From Bacteroidota bacterium (lineage in GTDB: Bacteria > Bacteroidota > Bacteroidia > B-17B0 > Aurantibacillaceae): DNA of 64,000 nucleotides. The stretch is from assembly GCA_030684395.1 (NCBI GenBank), contig JAUXTT010000032.1, positions 44,876 through 108,875 on the forward strand, given 5' to 3'. The notes under the pieces are model-generated. The model searched no databases. It worked only from the letters and a program-made list of their open reading frames with translations, and was not told the DNA's origin. Positions 62,094-64,000 of the stretch are shown in pieces. A program made the translations under genes and the position numbers. Position 1 is the first letter of the stretch, and the number at the start of each line of letters is the position of its first letter.

Positions 62094-63104
62094 ATGAAAG
62101 ACACAATTAAACACACAGTAGAAATAGTAACTTGTTGTCAACCCAAAACAGACACACTTGCAAAATTAATCACAACCCCCCAGAAAGAATTAAGTAATTC
62201 TCATGGAGAAATATTTGGGTTAACGGCAACTGATGCGAAATTTGCAATTCCCATAATTGTGACCATCTCAATATTTATCCTGACACAATTAATCTCTTGG
62301 ATAAAAAGTAAATCTGAAAAACGCAAAGAAATCTTGAGCTACAGAAATATTATCACTCAATGGGTAACTTTGATTGAAAGTTCAATTACTCAACAAATCA
62401 ACGCTTGCAGGGATTTTTCTACAAGACTCACCAATTCAACAGATATTCATCCCGAAACGTTTCAATATAATAAATTGCAAGTTGAAAAAGTAGAATCAAT
62501 TTCTGTAGATAGATATATTAGTGCTTTTGTAACAAATTCAACTGGGGCTGAAGAACCAAATTACCGTATGACTTTTAGCTTAATTAGTCAATTCAACTTT
62601 TTAAAAAATATTGAAAATGAAATTCCTAACATTTATAGCGTTTATCAAAAGCAGACGTTTGAAATAATGGATGAGTGGAACGTGAATTTTAGGTCTTTGG
62701 ATTCCTTAATATCAAAACAAACTGTCACGGTTCGAACAACGACCAATCATCCAACAGCAATTTTTCACACTCAAGTATTGCAAACTGCTAATGCTTGGCT
62801 CAACGGTGCTCCCAATGGCAGAAGTAGTGTTTCATATTCTATGACAAATTTAATCGAACCACTATCGACTTTTGTTAAAGTCGAATTAAATACAAACCCA
62901 AACAACGATTATGCATTTAATCTATCGGCTTGTTTGCAAGAATTGCGAATCTCACATTTAAAATGGCAAACCAATCTTTCAGGTAATATACTTGTTTTTA
63001 CAGGCATTGCAGACAAGCTGAATGATGTTTATACTGGATTGACAAATTCAAGAAATCATTTTATTGATAATACCAGGGTTAGATACTTCTGGGCTATAAA
63101 ATAG
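62094..63104 (+). CDS. Hypothetical protein, probable cassette ORF
   Basis: The protein has 336 residues. One membrane helix (about 50-67, FAIPIIVTISIFILTQL) separates a short N-terminal segment from a long soluble part of mixed alpha/beta composition (CRDFSTRLTNSTDIHPE, NEIPNIYSVYQKQ, SSVSYSMTNLIEPLS). I recognise no family. The ATG lies 8 bp after the core GTTAGGC of site A, and the stop lies 4 bp before the core GTCTAAC of site B, the tight packing expected of a gene cassette. It runs in the same direction as the recombinase. Confidence 0.7.
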   Translation: MKDTIKHTVEIVTCCQPKTDTLAKLITTPQKELSNSHGEIFGLTATDAKFAIPIIVTISIFILTQLISWIKSKSEKRKEILSYRNIITQWVTLIESSITQQINACRDFSTRLTNSTDIHPETFQYNKLQVEKVESISVDRYISAFVTNSTGAEEPNYRMTFSLISQFNFLKNIENEIPNIYSVYQKQTFEIMDEWNVNFRSLDSLISKQTVTVRTTTNHPTAIFHTQVLQTANAWLNGAPNGRSSVSYSMTNLIEPLSTFVKVELNTNPNNDYAFNLSACLQELRISHLKWQTNLSGNILVFTGIADKLNDVYTGLTNSRNHFIDNTRVRYFWAIK

Positions 63105-63108
63105 CTTA

Positions 63109-63208
63109 GTCTAACAGCGATTCACATAACCAAATAACAATTTACAAAAGGAATGGATGGAAAACTTAAACTCGTAGAAGATATAAGTCAATAATGTGAA
63201 TTTTAGAC
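63109..63208 (+). other. attC-like recombination site B
   Basis: GTCTAAC (63109-63115) fits the core RYYYAAC. ATTCACAT (63120-63127) pairs with ATGTGAAT (63194-63201), and GTCTAA pairs with TTAGAC (63203-63208), giving outer arms of an imperfect palindrome of 100 bp. The middle holds a tiny broken ORF (MDGKLKLVEDISQ). The right core TTTTAGAC is one base off GTTRRRY. Confidence 0.45.
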
Positions 63209-63427
63209 AATATCTACAAGCTTCGCAAGCGAGATTTCCAAAGCATTAGCAATTTTCATTAAGGTCAGTAAACGCGGGTTCGTTTTACCGTTTTCGATCA
63301 TATGCAATTGAGTCCTACCGATCTCACAATCAAAGGCAAATGCCTTCTGGTCAAGACCTCTTTCCTCCCTCAATGCCTTTATTTTGACACCTAATTTTTT
63401 TAAATATTTGTCTTCTTTCGTGTTCAC
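63203..63427 (-). CDS. Xre-family helix-turn-helix protein, probable antitoxin
   Basis: The protein has 74 residues and a GTG start at 63427 (MNTKEDKYLKKLG). The HTH is complete: VKIKALREERGLDQKAFAFD, RTQLHMIENGKTNP, LLTLMKIANALEISLAKL. It is divergent from the SymE-like gene with 58 bp between the starts, and two operator-like palindromes lie in and at the edge of that gap, one over its own start codon. It probably represses its own gene and the toxin gene. Its stop codon lies inside the right core of site B. Confidence 0.85.
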   Translation of the reverse strand: MNTKEDKYLKKLGVKIKALREERGLDQKAFAFDCEIGRTQLHMIENGKTNPRLLTLMKIANALEISLAKLVDIV

Positions 63428-63438
63428 TATAGCGAATA
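63421..63438. promoter_or_regulatory. Operator-like palindrome O2 over the HTH start codon
   Basis: TGTTCA, six bases, CGAATA has the same spacing and nearly the same arms as O1. It covers the GTG start (63425-63427). Confidence 0.5.
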
Positions 63439-63457
63439 TCCAAAATTTCTTTATACC

Positions 63458-63481
63458 TTGTGTTCGTTATTCCGAACACAA
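63458..63481. promoter_or_regulatory. Operator-like palindrome O1 upstream of the SymE-like gene
   Basis: TTGTGTTCG and CGAACACAA are perfect 9-bp arms separated by six bases, 4 bp before the SymE-like ATG. It is a likely site for the divergent HTH protein. Confidence 0.65.
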
Positions 63482-63485
63482 CATA

Positions 63486-63674
63486 ATGAGTCGATTTAGG
63501 AAATTGAAAATACATAGTAAGTTTCGCCCCAGAAGGTGGGACAATACGACTATTCCTGAAATTCGACTTGAAGGCAAATGGCTTGACGAACTTGGCTTTA
63601 AACAGGGACAAATAGTTATAATTGAACAGGAACAAAATAAACTGATCATTACGATTGACAATGGACAGAAATAA
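63486..63674 (+). CDS. SymE-like toxin
   Basis: The protein has 62 residues from the ATG at 63486; the longer reading from 63384 would cross both operators. The family pattern is complete: RKLKIHSKFRPRRWD, IPEIRLEGKWLDELGF, GQIVIIEQEQNKLIITI. SymE proteins derive from the AbrB fold and act as RNA-targeting toxins, known as the toxin of an RNA-antisense pair in E. coli. Here the divergent HTH gene takes the place of antisense RNA in control. It ends directly before the core ACGCCTAAC of site C. Confidence 0.8.
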   Translation: MSRFRKLKIHSKFRPRRWDNTTIPEIRLEGKWLDELGFKQGQIVIIEQEQNKLIITIDNGQK

Positions 63675-63676
63675 CA

Positions 63677-63867
63677 ACGCCTAACAGCACACATAGCGGC
63701 AATGCGGGTTGACATACAAGGGCTTTGGCCAAATTAAGGTGCTGTGCAAGCACAGCGTTTTTTTGTTCTGCCTCCGCTAATAAATTATTATCTTCGTTGC
63801 ACTTTGGTTGCGTATAGAAATTGATTGTTTCATTTTCCGCACTGCGCCAGTGTGCGGACCGTTACCG
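63677..63867 (+). other. attC-like recombination site C
   Basis: ACGCCTAAC (63677-63685) is the exact reverse complement of GTTAGGCGT at site A. AGCACACATAGCGGCAATGC (63686-63705) pairs with most of CCGCACTGCGCCAGTGTGCG (63838-63857) around small bulges, then GTTACCG (63861-63867) stands where the right core should be. A terminator hairpin lies within. The site is about 190 bp, longer than most attC sites. Confidence 0.5.
63741..63764 (+). terminator. Rho-independent terminator within site C
   Basis: GCTGTGC (63741-63747), AA, GCACAGC (63750-63756), G, then seven T. It ends transcription of the SymE-like gene. Confidence 0.8.
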
Positions 63868-63890
63868 GTAATTGTAGAACAATAAATTAG

Positions 63891-64000
63891 ATGGAAGACA
63901 ACTTTGATATAATCTGGAAAAATCAAAAAGTAGGACGTGTTGAAAACTGCATTCCTGATGGTTGGTATTTAGAAGGAACCTGGATATCAGACAACACTTC
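63891..64000 (+). CDS. Start of another cassette-like ORF, cut by the window edge
   Basis: An ATG at 63891 is followed by 36 open codons to the window end (MEDNFDIIWKNQKVGRVENC, then IPDGWYLEGTWISD). The amino-acid make-up is that of a real protein, and it begins 23 bp after the right core of site C. No function can be assigned from this fragment. Confidence 0.55.
   Translation, partial: MEDNFDIIWKNQKVGRVENCIPDGWYLEGTWISDNT

Noticed and set aside
63384..63485. Longer N-terminus of the SymE-like protein
   Set aside because: It would be translated through both operator-like palindromes and the divergent gene's start; SymE family members begin near MSRFRKLKIH.

Overview
This window looks like a chromosome segment from a member of the Bacteroidota. 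The evidence is the low GC content, type IX secretion sorting domains at the C-termini of several exported proteins, a TonB-dependent receptor with a carboxypeptidase-like N-terminal domain, a three-subunit type B succinate dehydrogenase, and promoters of the Bacteroidota form TTTG-N19-TAnnTTTG (clearest in front of sdhC). No rRNA or CRISPR was seen. One tRNA-Leu(UAG) is present. I cannot name the genus.

Layout. 1-6.1 kb: a truncated TPR/SpoIIE phosphatase, three small envelope proteins and a 961-residue T9SS cargo protein. 6.2-10.3 kb: the sdhC-sdhA-sdhB operon on the minus strand, with a four-helix-bundle (S23-like) gene lodged between sdhA and sdhB. 10.6-14.6 kb: two T9SS cargo genes and a Crp/Fnr-type regulator. 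14.7-24.8 kb: an all-minus-strand cluster that reads, in transcription order, class I HMG-CoA reductase, UbiA-type prenyltransferase, PEP-synthase/rifampicin-phosphotransferase-like dikinase, BtaA-like DUF3419 protein, phytol/dolichol-kinase-like CTP kinase, GNAT-like protein, OleC-like adenylating ligase and a possible tiny membrane protein. I do not recognise it as a described pathway; it looks like an isoprenoid- or lipid-modifying biosynthetic locus. 25-34 kb: signalling genes (REC plus DHp-like protein, two PAS-SpoIIE phosphatases, one TPR-SpoIIE phosphatase), a DUF559 nuclease with a decayed second copy, and a ceramidase-family membrane protein behind an FNR-type box. 34-50 kb: a YhhQ-type transporter, BioA, a TonB receptor, an AddB-like nuclease, small lipoproteins, an M16 peptidase, acyl-CoA dehydrogenase and apt. 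50-59 kb: two more SpoIIE phosphatases, a T9SS type B protein, a PTPS/QueD-family enzyme, a tandem pair of secreted paralogues, trigger factor and the tRNA. 59.5-64 kb: kbl, then a tyrosine recombinase followed by what looks like an integron-like cassette array.

How the genes work together. Six SpoIIE/PP2C phosphatases, a STAS-like protein and two histidine-containing DHp-like proteins without ATPase domains suggest a large partner-switching and phosphorelay network. Three palindromes of the form TTGAY-N4-RTCAA lie in intergenic DNA and fit a Crp/Fnr regulon. The cassette-like right end carries a recombinase whose C-terminus closely resembles IntI, GTTAGGC/GCCTAAC-type core sites on large imperfect palindromes, a SymE-like toxin with a divergent HTH gene, and unknown ORFs.

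Interspersed palindromic repeats of several families fill most of the long gaps, above all inside the 14.7-24.8 kb cluster. One has entered a coding region in frame. The two strongest candidates for undescribed biology are the HMG-CoA reductase/UbiA/DUF3419 cluster and the integron-like array. All assignments come from reading the sequence by eye; no database search was run.
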